Shown here one piece after another: positions 34,758 to 44,505 of a DNA stretch of 64,000 nt. Each line of letters begins with the position of its first letter. Position 1 is the stretch's first letter. A model generated the notes under the pieces. It searched no databases and was not told where the DNA came from. It worked only from the letters and a program-made list of their open reading frames with translations. The stretch spans positions 248,001 through 312,000 of the forward strand of contig NZ_BSSQ01000005.1 of assembly GCF_030161375.1 (NCBI RefSeq). The letters are read 5' to 3'. Origin of the DNA: Paenibacillus glycanilyticus. GTDB lineage: Bacteria > Bacillota > Bacilli > Paenibacillales > Paenibacillaceae. Position numbers and translations under genes: made by a program.

Positions 34758-36506
34758 TTAGTGCGGAATGCGAATATAGAACGTAATTATGCCCTCATCT
34801 TCCGTGATGACCTGAATGGTTCCTCTGTACTTTTCCGTAATCGACTTGACGGTAAACAACCCAAGACCTTGATGGGCATCGTCTTTGGTAGTGAAACCCG
34901 CTTCGAACAAAGGTTTTGCCGTTACTTCCCGGGCATTGGAACAAGTATTGCGGATGCAAAATTCGAGATAGTCTTCCATTTGGCTGCCCGTAAGTTCAAC
35001 CTCCCGGCATCCCTCGGCATATTTCATAACCTCATCAAACGCGTTATCAATCAGGTTGCCGAGCATCCGATTCACGTCAAGCGTCTTGAGCCCCATCTCG
35101 AGCCGGTTAAGTCCGCTGAAGGAGCAGGAGAACGCAATCCGGTAGCTTTCGGCCTGCGAGATTTTTGACCGGATGAGTGCCGCAATTGCCGGGTTCCCGA
35201 TATTAATAATATCGTTCATGAGCCGGATCTCGCCGGTCAGTTCTTTCGTATACGCGACCAGTTCCTTCGATTTGTTGAGCTCCGCAAGGGAATGGATCGT
35301 CTGAACATGATTCAGGAAATCATGCCGCTGCGCCCGGATCGACTGGAACATGCTGTTGATCTCATCGACATACGTCTGCTGCGTGACTTCAACGACCTTC
35401 TCGCGAGTCTGGCGGAAATAGCGCATCGCAACGAGGGCGACCACGAGACTGATTCCGGTAACGAGGAAGATGACGATGCCAATGTTCAAAAATTGCGCAT
35501 CCAGCCTGTCTTGAATGACTTGGTAATCGGATACCAGTGACAGAACGTATCCATGGATTGGATTTCCGTTCTCATCAACGAGGTTGACGCCTTCGCTGCC
35601 TGTCGACACCGGAATAAACAGTTTGAGCACGTGTTTACCGTTAATCTTTTCGTTGACCGAAATAGATGTGCCGGTAGCAAATGCTTTGGTTACATGGCCG
35701 ATGTCGCCATCGTCCTGGTAACGGTACGTTCCGTAAAAGATATCCTTCTGCAGCAAATGCCCCTGCAATTTCCCGTCTTCATTAACGGTATCAAAAGAAC
35801 CTTTGCCTAATGTAGTCGGGTTAAAGACGGTTGCTTCCAGCAAGGAATCGCTGCTTTTGATCGATTTGTCGATTAACTCGTCAATGCCGGTCAGCTTTTC
35901 GTAATCGGCGAGCGTCCTGTAGCTGACGTACGGATCAATAATGTAGTTGGTCGTGCCGTCGTGGTAATAGCCCCACTTGTAGATGCTGTCCGGGTCGGTG
36001 GAAGCGACCTCAAACGGTCCGCTCCAGAAATTCGGAAGCGTCTGCCCCAGCCAATCGATACTGACCTCATGTTGGTCGAACAACTGATTAAAGGCGACAT
36101 ACCATGGGTCCCATGTTTTGGTCCCTTTGCCCAGTTCGTTCTCGTCCGAGGACTTGTACAAAATAATATTGTCCGCCGTTCTCTTCATCAGCGTAATATG
36201 CTCGACGCCCAGCTTGGCGCTTAATTCCTTCAACTGCTCGTTCGTTACCTTCTCAACGTCGGGATCAAGCGCGTATTGTGCCGCGATCGCCGCAACCCGA
36301 AGTTCCCGTCCGATCTGATCCTGGAATTTCTCGGCACCTAGCCTGGATTGTTCGACGGAAAATTCGATTTGCTTTGCAACAGCCCGCATCTCATGGTTAA
36401 GCGCATCTTCCAGCGTTTGTTTGGTCAGAAAGTAGTAAGCGGCATTGCTGAGTAAAACGATGATAACGCTCAAGCTGATCGCCATGAGCCAGATATTGCG
36501 AGGCAT
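34758..36506 (-). CDS. Sensor histidine kinase with Spo0B-type core, orphan
   Basis: 582 residues. A membrane segment at about 8-28, a long extracellular sensor region (about 30-335), and a second membrane segment (about 338-360) precede the phosphoacceptor QRHDFLNHVQTIHSLAEL of the Spo0B/CitA/DcuS group. A GHKL ATPase (MLGNLIDNAFDEV, GLGLFTVKSI) closes the protein. No response-regulator gene is adjacent, unlike typical CitA/DcuS systems. Its own -10 (36,541) and terminator indicate a single-gene unit. The signal is unknown; the large sensor region is longer than a standard PAS/Cache unit. Confidence 0.85.
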   Translation of the reverse strand: MPRNIWLMAISLSVIIVLLSNAAYYFLTKQTLEDALNHEMRAVAKQIEFSVEQSRLGAEKFQDQIGRELRVAAIAAQYALDPDVEKVTNEQLKELSAKLGVEHITLMKRTADNIILYKSSDENELGKGTKTWDPWYVAFNQLFDQHEVSIDWLGQTLPNFWSGPFEVASTDPDSIYKWGYYHDGTTNYIIDPYVSYRTLADYEKLTGIDELIDKSIKSSDSLLEATVFNPTTLGKGSFDTVNEDGKLQGHLLQKDIFYGTYRYQDDGDIGHVTKAFATGTSISVNEKINGKHVLKLFIPVSTGSEGVNLVDENGNPIHGYVLSLVSDYQVIQDRLDAQFLNIGIVIFLVTGISLVVALVAMRYFRQTREKVVEVTQQTYVDEINSMFQSIRAQRHDFLNHVQTIHSLAELNKSKELVAYTKELTGEIRLMNDIINIGNPAIAALIRSKISQAESYRIAFSCSFSGLNRLEMGLKTLDVNRMLGNLIDNAFDEVMKYAEGCREVELTGSQMEDYLEFCIRNTCSNAREVTAKPLFEAGFTTKDDAHQGLGLFTVKSITEKYRGTIQVITEDEGIITFYIRIPH

Positions 36507-36540
36507 ATGTTGCTCCTTTAAGCTCTTGTAGTTTAATTCG

Positions 36541-36546
36541 ATTATA
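36541..36546 (-). promoter_or_regulatory. -10 element of the orphan kinase gene
   Basis: Minus strand TATAAT, 35 bp before the ATG. The -35 is not clear. Confidence 0.45.
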
Positions 36547-36586
36547 CAATATCCGCCGCGTTATAATGAGCAAGAAGTTGTTTCCA

Positions 36587-37264
36587 TCATCCGCGGGACC
36601 TCTTCATCAATAAGCGAAGCGCCCATTTGCGCTCGGTGCGCTTCTTGTAACGGGGCAAAGCCCGGTAGATCCGCAGTCCTTCCCGGATCGCTTCCAACGC
36701 GTCATCCTTGCGGTTCATTAGCTCGTATATTTCAGCAAGGCGATAATAGGCTTCGCAGGACGAAGAATGAATCTCCTGGAACGCTTCGATATAGGAGAGC
36801 GCTCTCTCCGCATCCTGCTTCGAGTAATGGGCAGCCAGTCTTAAATACGGCGCTCCATACTTCACTCTAGGGTTCAAGAGCAGCGCTTTGCTCATGGCGG
36901 ATTCGCCGGCTTCGGGCTTGCCGGTCTGCATGAGGCACAGTCCCAGGTCATCCCAATACTCCGCCGAATCATCCAGCACCCGTTCGAGCGGATCAAGCAA
37001 ACTCAGCGCCTCGCGGTACTTTTTCTTGTCGATTAATATGCGGGCGATCTCTACCTTGGCAGACGTATCATTGGGAGACTGCGCAATATGGCGCTTCAGC
37101 TTTCTTAAGCGGGACGATCTTCGGAGCGGCTTCAGCAAGCTTGGCGAGAGGCCAATAAACCGCCGGTCCAAAACATATACAATAAACAGGATTGCGATGA
37201 TCGCAATAATCGGATTACCGAAAATCCATGTAAAAAAGACGAATAGCAAAAATAATTTCCCCAT
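36587..37264 (-). CDS. Membrane-anchored TPR protein
   Basis: 225 residues. The first 35 form one long or two short membrane segments (FLLFVFFTWIFGNPIIAIIAILFIVYVL). A basic stretch (SSRLRKLKRH) follows, then about four tetratricopeptide repeats (AKVEIARILIDKKKYREALS, AEYWDDLGLCLMQTGKPEAG, SCEAYYRLAEIYELMNRKDD). TPRs bind partner proteins; here at the inner face of the membrane. Partner unknown. GGGGG lies 7 bases before the ATG. Confidence 0.8.
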   Translation of the reverse strand: MGKLFLLFVFFTWIFGNPIIAIIAILFIVYVLDRRFIGLSPSLLKPLRRSSRLRKLKRHIAQSPNDTSAKVEIARILIDKKKYREALSLLDPLERVLDDSAEYWDDLGLCLMQTGKPEAGESAMSKALLLNPRVKYGAPYLRLAAHYSKQDAERALSYIEAFQEIHSSSCEAYYRLAEIYELMNRKDDALEAIREGLRIYRALPRYKKRTERKWALRLLMKRSRG

Positions 37265-37362
37265 AAAATCCCCCTGATTTATCTCAAACTTATTGGTGTA
37301 ATTTGTATGAATAAATCTTTCGTCAATTCTAACATATTCTTGACATTATTGCGTTTATTCTA

Positions 37363-37425
37363 GAAAAAAAGAGCTGTCCCCGCGGCCTAGTCATACGGCT
37401 CGCAAGAACAGCTCTTTTCTTTTCC
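37363..37425 (-). terminator. Rho-independent terminator after the GH127 gene
   Basis: On the minus strand AAGAGCTGT and ACAGCTCTT close a long stem with an inner AGCC/GGCC pairing, followed by seven T residues. Confidence 0.85.
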
Positions 37426-37438
37426 CTAACCTTATTCA

Positions 37439-39277
37439 TTAACGGTACAGGCCGTTATCTTCCGCTTCCTTCACCCATACTTGCATAAATCCGGCTTCCC
37501 GGTTATCCCACGCATAATAAGGAATGAGTTCGCAGGAGCGGCCATCCGATGTTCGGCCCCGCAATACCGTTACCCCGCCAAGCAAATGGCTCTGATGCTC
37601 CGAAACAAACGGTTCCGATGCTTTGAGGGAGAACTCGTCGTACGTTAGCAGCTCATTGCCGGTCTGCTCCAGGCAATACACGACCGGCCCGCGCGCAAAA
37701 GCAATGCGGCCCTTGTTGGCTTCGACTTCGCCCCGGGAACGAACGGCCGCAACCGGCATATCCAGCTCCAGCTCAATCGTATCTCCCGGCAGCCAATGCC
37801 GCTTCAGCACGAGATAACCTTTCTCCGCCAGCGCTTCCTCGCCTGATACCGCTTCGCCTTGAACCTTCAGCCGGTAGCTTCTGCACCAACCCGGCAACCG
37901 CAGCCGCACGGTAAATGCTTCCGCCTGTTCCGGCGCCAACCGGAGCTGTACGCGGCCATCCCAAGGATACGCGGTCGACTGGGCTAACTGAACGCTTCTT
38001 CCGCTTGCCAATTCAACCTTGGTTTCACTGCTCAAATATTGGTTGACCGCAATGCCGTCATCCGATTTGGCATACGCGTATTGGCCGATGGACGGCAGGA
38101 ACCGCGCAAGGTTTGTCGGGCAGCAAGAAGTGTGGAACCATTCCACCCGGTGATGCTCCCCTTTGGATGCGAGCGGATTTACGTAAAAGAACCGGTCTCC
38201 GGATAACGATATGCCCGACAAAGCGCCGTTAAACATCTCCCGCTCCACCAAGTCCGCATATTTGCCGTCGCCATGAAGCAACGTCATCCGGTGATTCCAG
38301 AACGCCATGGCAATGGCCGCGCAAGTTTCGCAGTAGGCGGACTCATTCGGCAGATCGTAATCATGCGTAAAGCCCTCGTTATGGACGGATGGCCCAATGC
38401 CGCCGGTAATGTACATATTGCGTTCAACGGTATGCGCCCATACCCGGTCAAGCGCCTCCATATAGGTCGGATCGCCCGAGGCAAGCACGACATCCGCCAT
38501 TGCCGTATAGAGATACATCGCCCGGACGGCATGCCCTTTCACTTCGCGGATATCTTTGACCGGCACGTCATCCTGGCAGTACGCCGGACCCCAATCCTCT
38601 TTATCCCAAATCGCGCCAATGCCATGGCCATGGCCGCGTTCTTCCAGAAGCCAGAGCGCGAGCTTCCAATACCGTTCTTCTCCGGTCACGCCAAACAGCT
38701 TCACGAGCGCAAGCTCTATCTCTTCATGGCCTTCCGCCCAATGGCGTTTGCCCGGGCCAAACAACGAGTCATAATGATCCGCCAGACGGCAGGCCACGTC
38801 AAGCAGCTTCCGCTTGCCGGTTGCTTGATAATAAGCAACCGCGGCTTCCAATAGATGGCCGCCGTTGTACATCTCGTGTTTTTCCATGTCGGTCCACTTC
38901 TTGTCAGGAGCTTCGACCGTATAATACGTGGACAAGTAACCATCGCTCTCTTGCGCCGCCTCGATCAAATCGATGATGCGGTCAATTTCCGCTTCAAGCT
39001 TCGGATCGCGCTCCGTCATAAGCGAGTAGGCAGCACCTTCGAGTACTTTGTATACATCGGAGTCGTTATAATACATGCCCTCGTATTTGCCTTCGGTTAA
39101 TCCGCCGGCAAGCGCGAAATTCGCAATCCGGTTCGTCTTCTCGCATTGGTCAAGACACACGCCCATCGTCACGTCTTTCAGCGTCTGGAGACGCGGACGC
39201 CAGAAGCCTTCGTTAATGGCAACCTCGGAGAACGGGACTCCGCGCCAGCCTTTGATCTGCTCATTCGTTACGGTCAT
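37439..39277 (-). CDS. Beta-L-arabinofuranosidase (GH127)
   Basis: A 612-residue (alpha/alpha)6-barrel enzyme. The zinc and catalytic residues of the GH127 reference enzyme HypBA1 have clear equivalents: Glu317 and Cys319 in ETC, and Cys385-Cys386 in SCCPTNLARF, one of which is the nucleophile. No signal peptide, so it cleaves imported beta-L-arabinofuranosyl oligosaccharides such as those from extensin-type glycoproteins. It follows two permeases and a binding protein in the same direction and is preceded by AGGAGG. A terminator follows directly. Confidence 0.92.
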   Translation of the reverse strand: MTVTNEQIKGWRGVPFSEVAINEGFWRPRLQTLKDVTMGVCLDQCEKTNRIANFALAGGLTEGKYEGMYYNDSDVYKVLEGAAYSLMTERDPKLEAEIDRIIDLIEAAQESDGYLSTYYTVEAPDKKWTDMEKHEMYNGGHLLEAAVAYYQATGKRKLLDVACRLADHYDSLFGPGKRHWAEGHEEIELALVKLFGVTGEERYWKLALWLLEERGHGHGIGAIWDKEDWGPAYCQDDVPVKDIREVKGHAVRAMYLYTAMADVVLASGDPTYMEALDRVWAHTVERNMYITGGIGPSVHNEGFTHDYDLPNESAYCETCAAIAMAFWNHRMTLLHGDGKYADLVEREMFNGALSGISLSGDRFFYVNPLASKGEHHRVEWFHTSCCPTNLARFLPSIGQYAYAKSDDGIAVNQYLSSETKVELASGRSVQLAQSTAYPWDGRVQLRLAPEQAEAFTVRLRLPGWCRSYRLKVQGEAVSGEEALAEKGYLVLKRHWLPGDTIELELDMPVAAVRSRGEVEANKGRIAFARGPVVYCLEQTGNELLTYDEFSLKASEPFVSEHQSHLLGGVTVLRGRTSDGRSCELIPYYAWDNREAGFMQVWVKEAEDNGLYR

Positions 39278-39302
39278 GGTTTACCTCCTAAAAATTACTT
39301 CA

Positions 39303-40133
39303 TTACCCTTTAAGCCCCGTCAGCGTAATGCCCTCAAGGAAGAACCGCTGACCGATCAAGAACACAATAACGCATGGCAGTACAACAGCCGTTGACGCGG
39401 CCATGAGCAAGTCCCACTGCGCGTTATAGCTGCCCTGGAACATTTGCAAACCAAGCGCAAGCGTAAAGCGGCTATCGCTCTTCAAGTAAATGAGCGGCCC
39501 CATGAAATCATTCCAAGAAGCAAGGAACGTAAAGAGCGCAACTACGATGACAGCCGAACGGCTAAGCGGAAGCAGGATCCGCCAATAGATCTGGAAATAC
39601 GTTGCTCCATCCACGACAGCCGCTTCGTCAAAGTCCTGCGGAATCGACATATAGAATTGGCGAAGCAGGAAGATGTTGAAGATGCCGCCGCCGAAATACG
39701 ACGGTAGGATCAGCGGGTAGAACGTGTCGTAGAAGCCAAGCTCTTTCCAGCCGATAAAGCTTGGAATCAACGTAACGGCAGCCGGCAGCATCATGGCGGA
39801 CATCAGGATGGCGAATATCGTATCCCGGCCCTTCCACTTGATGCGGGAGAAGCCAAACGCGGCGATCGTACTGGATACGACCGTCCCGATTAGAACGCCA
39901 ACTACGATAATAAGTGTATTTTTGAAGAAGGTTCCAAACGGCACAACCGTCATGGCATCCTTGAAGTTTTCAAAGTGAAAAGGCTTTGGAATCCATTGCG
40001 GAGGCATGATGAAGATTTGGGACAAATCCATCACGGAGCTGCGCAACAGCCACAGAAACGGTACGATAAACATCGCGGAAACGATCAGCAGGGCGGTAAA
40101 CCCGGCCGTAAGCTTCAGCCTGGATTCTCTCAT
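39303..40133 (-). CDS. Carbohydrate ABC transporter permease (MalG type)
   Basis: A 276-residue, six-segment permease with EAA loop DEAAVVDGATYFQIYWRILL and C-terminus QRFFLEGITLTGLKG. The ATG shares one base with the upstream stop codon. It pairs with that permease in the presumed arabino-oligosaccharide importer. Confidence 0.92.
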   Translation of the reverse strand: MRESRLKLTAGFTALLIVSAMFIVPFLWLLRSSVMDLSQIFIMPPQWIPKPFHFENFKDAMTVVPFGTFFKNTLIIVVGVLIGTVVSSTIAAFGFSRIKWKGRDTIFAILMSAMMLPAAVTLIPSFIGWKELGFYDTFYPLILPSYFGGGIFNIFLLRQFYMSIPQDFDEAAVVDGATYFQIYWRILLPLSRSAVIVVALFTFLASWNDFMGPLIYLKSDSRFTLALGLQMFQGSYNAQWDLLMAASTAVVLPCVIVFLIGQRFFLEGITLTGLKG

Positions 40134-41083
40134 TATTGTCGTTCCCCCTCATAATGCACCCAAGATTTCGAGGTCTTAAAGATAAAGACGGTAAAGATCA
40201 TAATGATAATGAACAATACCCATGCCAGCGCGGACGCATAGCCCATTTCCGTATCGCGGAACGCGGTCCGCCACAGGTAGAACACGAAGAACAAAGATCT
40301 GTCGTTAGGTCCGCCCTGCGTTAGAATATAAGCCTCGCTGAACACTTGGAAGGAACCGATAATCGTCATAATCGTGTTGAAGAAGATCGTTGGCGTCAGC
40401 ATCGGAACCGTAATATGGCGCAACTTGCTGTACCAGCCGCCGCCATCCACGTCAATTGCTTCGTAATACGATTTAGGTACCCCGGACAAGCCGGCCAAGA
40501 AAATAATAACGGTCCCGCCAATTCCCCATAACGTCGTCAGCACGATCGAAGGAATAACGCTGCCTTCGCCAAACAGCCAGTTGCTCGTTGGCAAATGAAG
40601 CCAATTCAAAGCGGTATTCAGCAGCCCCAGATCCGGGTTCATCAGCCACATCCAAATCATGGAAGAAGCTACCGCCGGAACAATGCTTGGCAAATAGATA
40701 ATCGTGCGGAACAGGGAACGGCCCTTCAAATTCATATTGAGCAGAATCGCCAGGAAAAACGAAATAATAATGACGGCCGGCACGCGAAGGACAACAAAAT
40801 AAAAGGTCGTGCCCAGCGATTTGTAGAACAGTTCATCTTCACCGCTAAACAGCTTGATATAGTTGTCCAGACCGATAAAGCTGGTCTTATCCTTGAACAC
40901 ATTGTAATCCGTTAAGCTGAGATAAAAGCTGGCGATCATCGGCCCTAAAGTATAAATGATGAAACCGAGAATCGCCGGCGATGTAAAGAGCAGACCGTAG
41001 AACAGCGCCCTGCGCTCCCTGATGGAGCTTTTTTTCTGCGGTGCTGTCTTGGCAGACTGTCCTGTCTTTGCCGAAATCTCCAC
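40133..41083 (-). CDS. Sugar ABC transporter permease (MalF type)
   Basis: A 316-residue permease: 25 polar N-terminal residues, six membrane segments, EAA loop YEAIDVDGGGWYSKLRHITV. The start is GTG with AGGAGGG 7 bases upstream. A 90-bp gap with a stem-loop separates it from the binding-protein gene. Confidence 0.9.
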   Translation of the reverse strand: MEISAKTGQSAKTAPQKKSSIRERRALFYGLLFTSPAILGFIIYTLGPMIASFYLSLTDYNVFKDKTSFIGLDNYIKLFSGEDELFYKSLGTTFYFVVLRVPAVIIISFFLAILLNMNLKGRSLFRTIIYLPSIVPAVASSMIWMWLMNPDLGLLNTALNWLHLPTSNWLFGEGSVIPSIVLTTLWGIGGTVIIFLAGLSGVPKSYYEAIDVDGGGWYSKLRHITVPMLTPTIFFNTIMTIIGSFQVFSEAYILTQGGPNDRSLFFVFYLWRTAFRDTEMGYASALAWVLFIIIMIFTVFIFKTSKSWVHYEGERQ

Positions 41084-41106
41084 GCCGTTTCCCTCCTGTC
41101 TATAGC

Positions 41107-41147
41107 AGAGGACAACGTCCTTAATGTTCTAAGAAGCGCTGTCCTCT
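41107..41147 (-). other. Intra-operon stem-loop
   Basis: AGAGGACA pairs with TGTCCTCT across 25 bases. There is no T-run, so it more likely protects the 3' end of the binding-protein message than terminates it. Confidence 0.45.
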
Positions 41148-41173
41148 CCTGTTATCCGCTATTTGCGGACAGC

Positions 41174-42610
41174 TTACTTCACGTCGCGCCGGCCTTGAAC
41201 TTGCTGCTGCGCTTTTGCGGCAACCGCATCAAGCGCCTCTTGGGCCGTCTGTTTGCCCAGCCACACTTTATCGAGAGCAGGGTTCACGACATCCATAATT
41301 TTGTTGAAGTTTTTCACATAAGCCGTTGGTGTTGGATGGCTGTGATTAAGCAACATGTCAATGATGGCGCCTTGATAGCCGGATGGACGGGAAGGCAGAT
41401 CGGCCGTCCACTTCGCCAGCTTCTCGGAGTCGGTGTACCAGTCTTTCGGAGCCGGCATCCATGTTCCGGCTTTCAATACGTCAATCGCGGCATCCGGATT
41501 AAGCAAAGCTTTCAGCAGCTCCCACGATTCTTGCGGATGTTTCGACGATTTGAAGATGGAGAACATACCTGCTACAACGGTTGTTACCGGCTGTTTCATG
41601 ATCGGCAGAACACCTACGTTGTAATTGAATTTGGATTGCGCAAGACCTGCGGTTGCCCATTGTCCGTCAATCGCCATAGCTACTTTTTTCGTTTGAAGCG
41701 CTACGTTTGTACCCGGAATGTTTTTCGATTGCAGCGGTGACGGAGCAACGTGATGAACGTTGATCAGGTCGGCCATTTTCTGAATTACTTCAACGGCTTC
41801 CGGTTGATTCAGAGCAAAGGTTTTACCGTCAGGCGAGAGGAAATCTCCACCGTTGGAGTAGATAAAGTTACTGTACGCTCCCCACCATGTTGGCAGGTTG
41901 ATACCGAATTGTTTAATATTTTTAGGGTCAAAGCTTGGATCTTCAGCATTGCGTCCCTTGTTGTCGATGGTCAGTTTTTTGGCAACTTCAACGAACTGGT
42001 CCCAAGTCCATGCTTTGGAAACATCGGAAGGAGGCGGTTCGATGCCTGCTTCTTTGAATACATCTTCGTTGTAGAACAGACCAAACGTTTCCGGTCCTGG
42101 ACCAATACCGATGACCGTACCCGGCGTAAGCGAATAAGTGATGTTAGGCACGATGGATTCAAGCGTCAGCTCCTGGTCTTTCGCCAAGAAATCCTGCAGG
42201 TTCAAGAACTTCCCTTCTTCAGCGAGCGGAAAAGCAATTGTTGCCGATTCCATCATCGCTACATCCGGCGCGTCGTTGCCGGCAACCATCGTTGTCAGCT
42301 TCGTATCGTAATCGCCAGCCGAGATCGCCTGAAAATCAACCGTAACGTTCGGATGCGCATCTTCGAATTTCTGAATAGCGAACTTGTAAGCCGCTACTTC
42401 TTCCGGCGAACCCCAGCCGGTCAATTTCAGCTTGATTTTCTCGCCGCTGCCGGAATCTTTGCCGGTCGTGCCTTCAGCAGCGGTATTCTTGTTATTGGAT
42501 GAGGAATTTCCATTAGAAACATCAGACTTACTACAGCCGGACATGACAAGCACGGCCGACAGAATCGTAACCATAAATGCAGAAGCGTATTTTTTTCGAT
42601 TCATAATCAT
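41174..42610 (-). CDS. Extracellular sugar-binding lipoprotein (family 1)
   Basis: A 478-residue binding protein. The signal ends in lipobox VMSGC with Cys26, then a Ser/Asn/Lys-rich linker. The mature domain has LKLTGWGSPEEVAAYKFAIQ and GNDAPDVAMMESATIAFPLA. The ATG at 42,610 has GAGGGG 9 bases upstream and is preferred over an upstream codon. It heads the operon with two permeases and GH127, so the ligand is probably an L-arabinose-containing oligosaccharide. A cre site matching the consensus lies upstream. Confidence 0.9.
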   Translation of the reverse strand: MIMNRKKYASAFMVTILSAVLVMSGCSKSDVSNGNSSSNNKNTAAEGTTGKDSGSGEKIKLKLTGWGSPEEVAAYKFAIQKFEDAHPNVTVDFQAISAGDYDTKLTTMVAGNDAPDVAMMESATIAFPLAEEGKFLNLQDFLAKDQELTLESIVPNITYSLTPGTVIGIGPGPETFGLFYNEDVFKEAGIEPPPSDVSKAWTWDQFVEVAKKLTIDNKGRNAEDPSFDPKNIKQFGINLPTWWGAYSNFIYSNGGDFLSPDGKTFALNQPEAVEVIQKMADLINVHHVAPSPLQSKNIPGTNVALQTKKVAMAIDGQWATAGLAQSKFNYNVGVLPIMKQPVTTVVAGMFSIFKSSKHPQESWELLKALLNPDAAIDVLKAGTWMPAPKDWYTDSEKLAKWTADLPSRPSGYQGAIIDMLLNHSHPTPTAYVKNFNKIMDVVNPALDKVWLGKQTAQEALDAVAAKAQQQVQGRRDVK

Positions 42611-42685
42611 TATTTCGAGCCCCTCTCTTATTTCCATCCTCATGGATCATAGCTGCAGTCTATGAATGTCTTTATTGTAGAGGAT

Positions 42686-42699
42686 AGATAACGCTTACA
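42686..42699 (-). promoter_or_regulatory. cre (CcpA) site of the arabinoside operon
   Basis: TGTAAGCGTTATCT on the minus strand matches all 14 positions of TGWAARCGYTWWCW. It ends 75 bp before the binding-protein start, directly upstream of a possible -10 TACAAT, so CcpA binding would block the promoter. Confidence 0.8.
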
Positions 42700-42729
42700 A
42701 AACCCGAGCATTTCTAGAATGGTGGACTT

Positions 42730-44505
42730 TTATTGGGTCTTGTGAGGCAAACAAATCATAATGCTCGTTCCCTTGCCCGGCGTGGAATGAATACGGATGC
42801 CATATTCGTCGCCATAAGCCATCCGAATGCGGGAGATCGTATTTTTAATGCCGACGGATGCCGATTCTTCATACAGAATCGTATCTATGCCGTCTTTGCT
42901 GATTCCCCGCCCGTTATCGCGGATTTCGAAATACCGGTTGCCCTCTTCAATCCAACCCCGGATCGTGATCACTCCGCCTTCCTCCATGCCGCTGAAGCCA
43001 TGCAATATGGCATTTTCCACAAAAGGCTGGAACAATAGCCTCGGTAATTTATTCTCGTACAAAGCCGGTTCGATCTCGTAATTCACCGTGAACTTGCCTT
43101 CGAACCTGGCTGACATGATGTAGAAATAATTTCTCATCCATTCCAGCTCTTCGGACAGATGAACCGCTCCCCAGTCCTTCCTGGACGTATAATGAAGCAT
43201 ATTGGAGAGGCAGACGAGCATCTTGCTGAGTTCCTTCTGGTTATTCTCAAGCGCTGTCCAATTCATGATGTTTAACGTGTTGTATAAAAAATGAGGATTC
43301 ATCTGCATGTTCAAAGCATGAATCTCCGCTTCTTTCTCCTTCAGCTTAATCTCGTAATTTTCTTTCACCAGCATGGCAATCCGGTCGTTCATCCGGTTGA
43401 ACCGCTGCGAGAGCAACCCGAATTCATCTTGCCTGGTAATCTCGACATGAGTCCCGAAGTCCCCTTCTCCAACCGAACGCATGGCGCCCATCAGCTTTTT
43501 GATCGGGCCGGTCATGCGGCTAAGGATGAAATAAGCGAACAATAAGGCAATAACGCTCAGTACAATCGCCGTCACGACCGTTGAAGTGCGGATGACCGGT
43601 ACAAGACTGGCTACAAGTACGGATTGCGGCGTAACGACGATAGACATCCAGCCCGTAATCTCCGAGCGGGCATAACTGACGATCTGATTGTGGCCATCGA
43701 TCTTAATCCGCGCCGTACCGCTAGTCTTGTCCCGCAACTGCTCCAACCAATCCGCATCGTAGGATTTGGTTACTCTCGTCTTGTCGCTTGAAGCGACCAC
43801 AATATTGTCCGGGTTCAGCACCATGTAGGAGGAGCCGGCCGGAATGCTTTTCTCGAACAGCTTGTCCATCACGGTGGATTTAAAGCTGATCGTCAATACC
43901 GGACGTTCAACCTCCGGCTTCAGCCCCATTAGCGAGCTGTCTTCCATATGGGAGAAATTGAGCAGCCTTGTTGCCGAGAACAAATACCGGAAATCGATTG
44001 TCCCGTCTTCCAGCCACGGCTGATCAAACATCTTGATGAAATCATACGTCGGATACCAGACCATCTTCCCTCCCGCCTTAACCGCTTCCTTGTAAATCGC
44101 CGATTGCGCAGGATCGCCAAGCGGCATTTGCACGGAACTTCCGAAGCTGTAATAAGAAGTCCACAGCTGCGCCGAATAGACATCCTCGTTGAGGGAGAAA
44201 TACTTGCTTAATATTGCGGTAACCTGGCGGTCCGCCGCGACCAGCGCCGCTTCGTCAGACGGATTCAGATTGTTGAAGATTTGAAATAAGTCCTTGTCTA
44301 CAAACAAAGCCCGGCTGTTCTGATCGGCTATGCCAAGCTTCGTGTCGATGACATCATTGTTTTTCATGACAACGTCATACACGTTTTGTTGCGCCTGCTC
44401 GGTCACTACATGAAGACTTGTTCGGTAAAACAAGGTACTGAGCACTAGCAGCGGCAGCGCAATCAGCGTCAGATAGCTAAGCAGCAGCCTTTTCCTGAAT
44501 GTCAT
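42730..44505 (-). CDS. Sensor histidine kinase (YesM-like)
   Basis: 591 residues with membrane segments at about 8-28 and 285-308, an extracellular Cache-like sensor between them, a HAMP region (MTGPIKKLMGAMRSVGEGDF), the phosphoacceptor QMNPHFLYNTLNIMNW and a GHKL ATPase (FQPFVENAILHG, RDNGRGI). It overlaps the response-regulator gene by 4 bp and precedes the arabinoside operon, which it likely controls. Confidence 0.92.
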   Translation of the reverse strand: MTFRKRLLLSYLTLIALPLLVLSTLFYRTSLHVVTEQAQQNVYDVVMKNNDVIDTKLGIADQNSRALFVDKDLFQIFNNLNPSDEAALVAADRQVTAILSKYFSLNEDVYSAQLWTSYYSFGSSVQMPLGDPAQSAIYKEAVKAGGKMVWYPTYDFIKMFDQPWLEDGTIDFRYLFSATRLLNFSHMEDSSLMGLKPEVERPVLTISFKSTVMDKLFEKSIPAGSSYMVLNPDNIVVASSDKTRVTKSYDADWLEQLRDKTSGTARIKIDGHNQIVSYARSEITGWMSIVVTPQSVLVASLVPVIRTSTVVTAIVLSVIALLFAYFILSRMTGPIKKLMGAMRSVGEGDFGTHVEITRQDEFGLLSQRFNRMNDRIAMLVKENYEIKLKEKEAEIHALNMQMNPHFLYNTLNIMNWTALENNQKELSKMLVCLSNMLHYTSRKDWGAVHLSEELEWMRNYFYIMSARFEGKFTVNYEIEPALYENKLPRLLFQPFVENAILHGFSGMEEGGVITIRGWIEEGNRYFEIRDNGRGISKDGIDTILYEESASVGIKNTISRIRMAYGDEYGIRIHSTPGKGTSIMICLPHKTQ

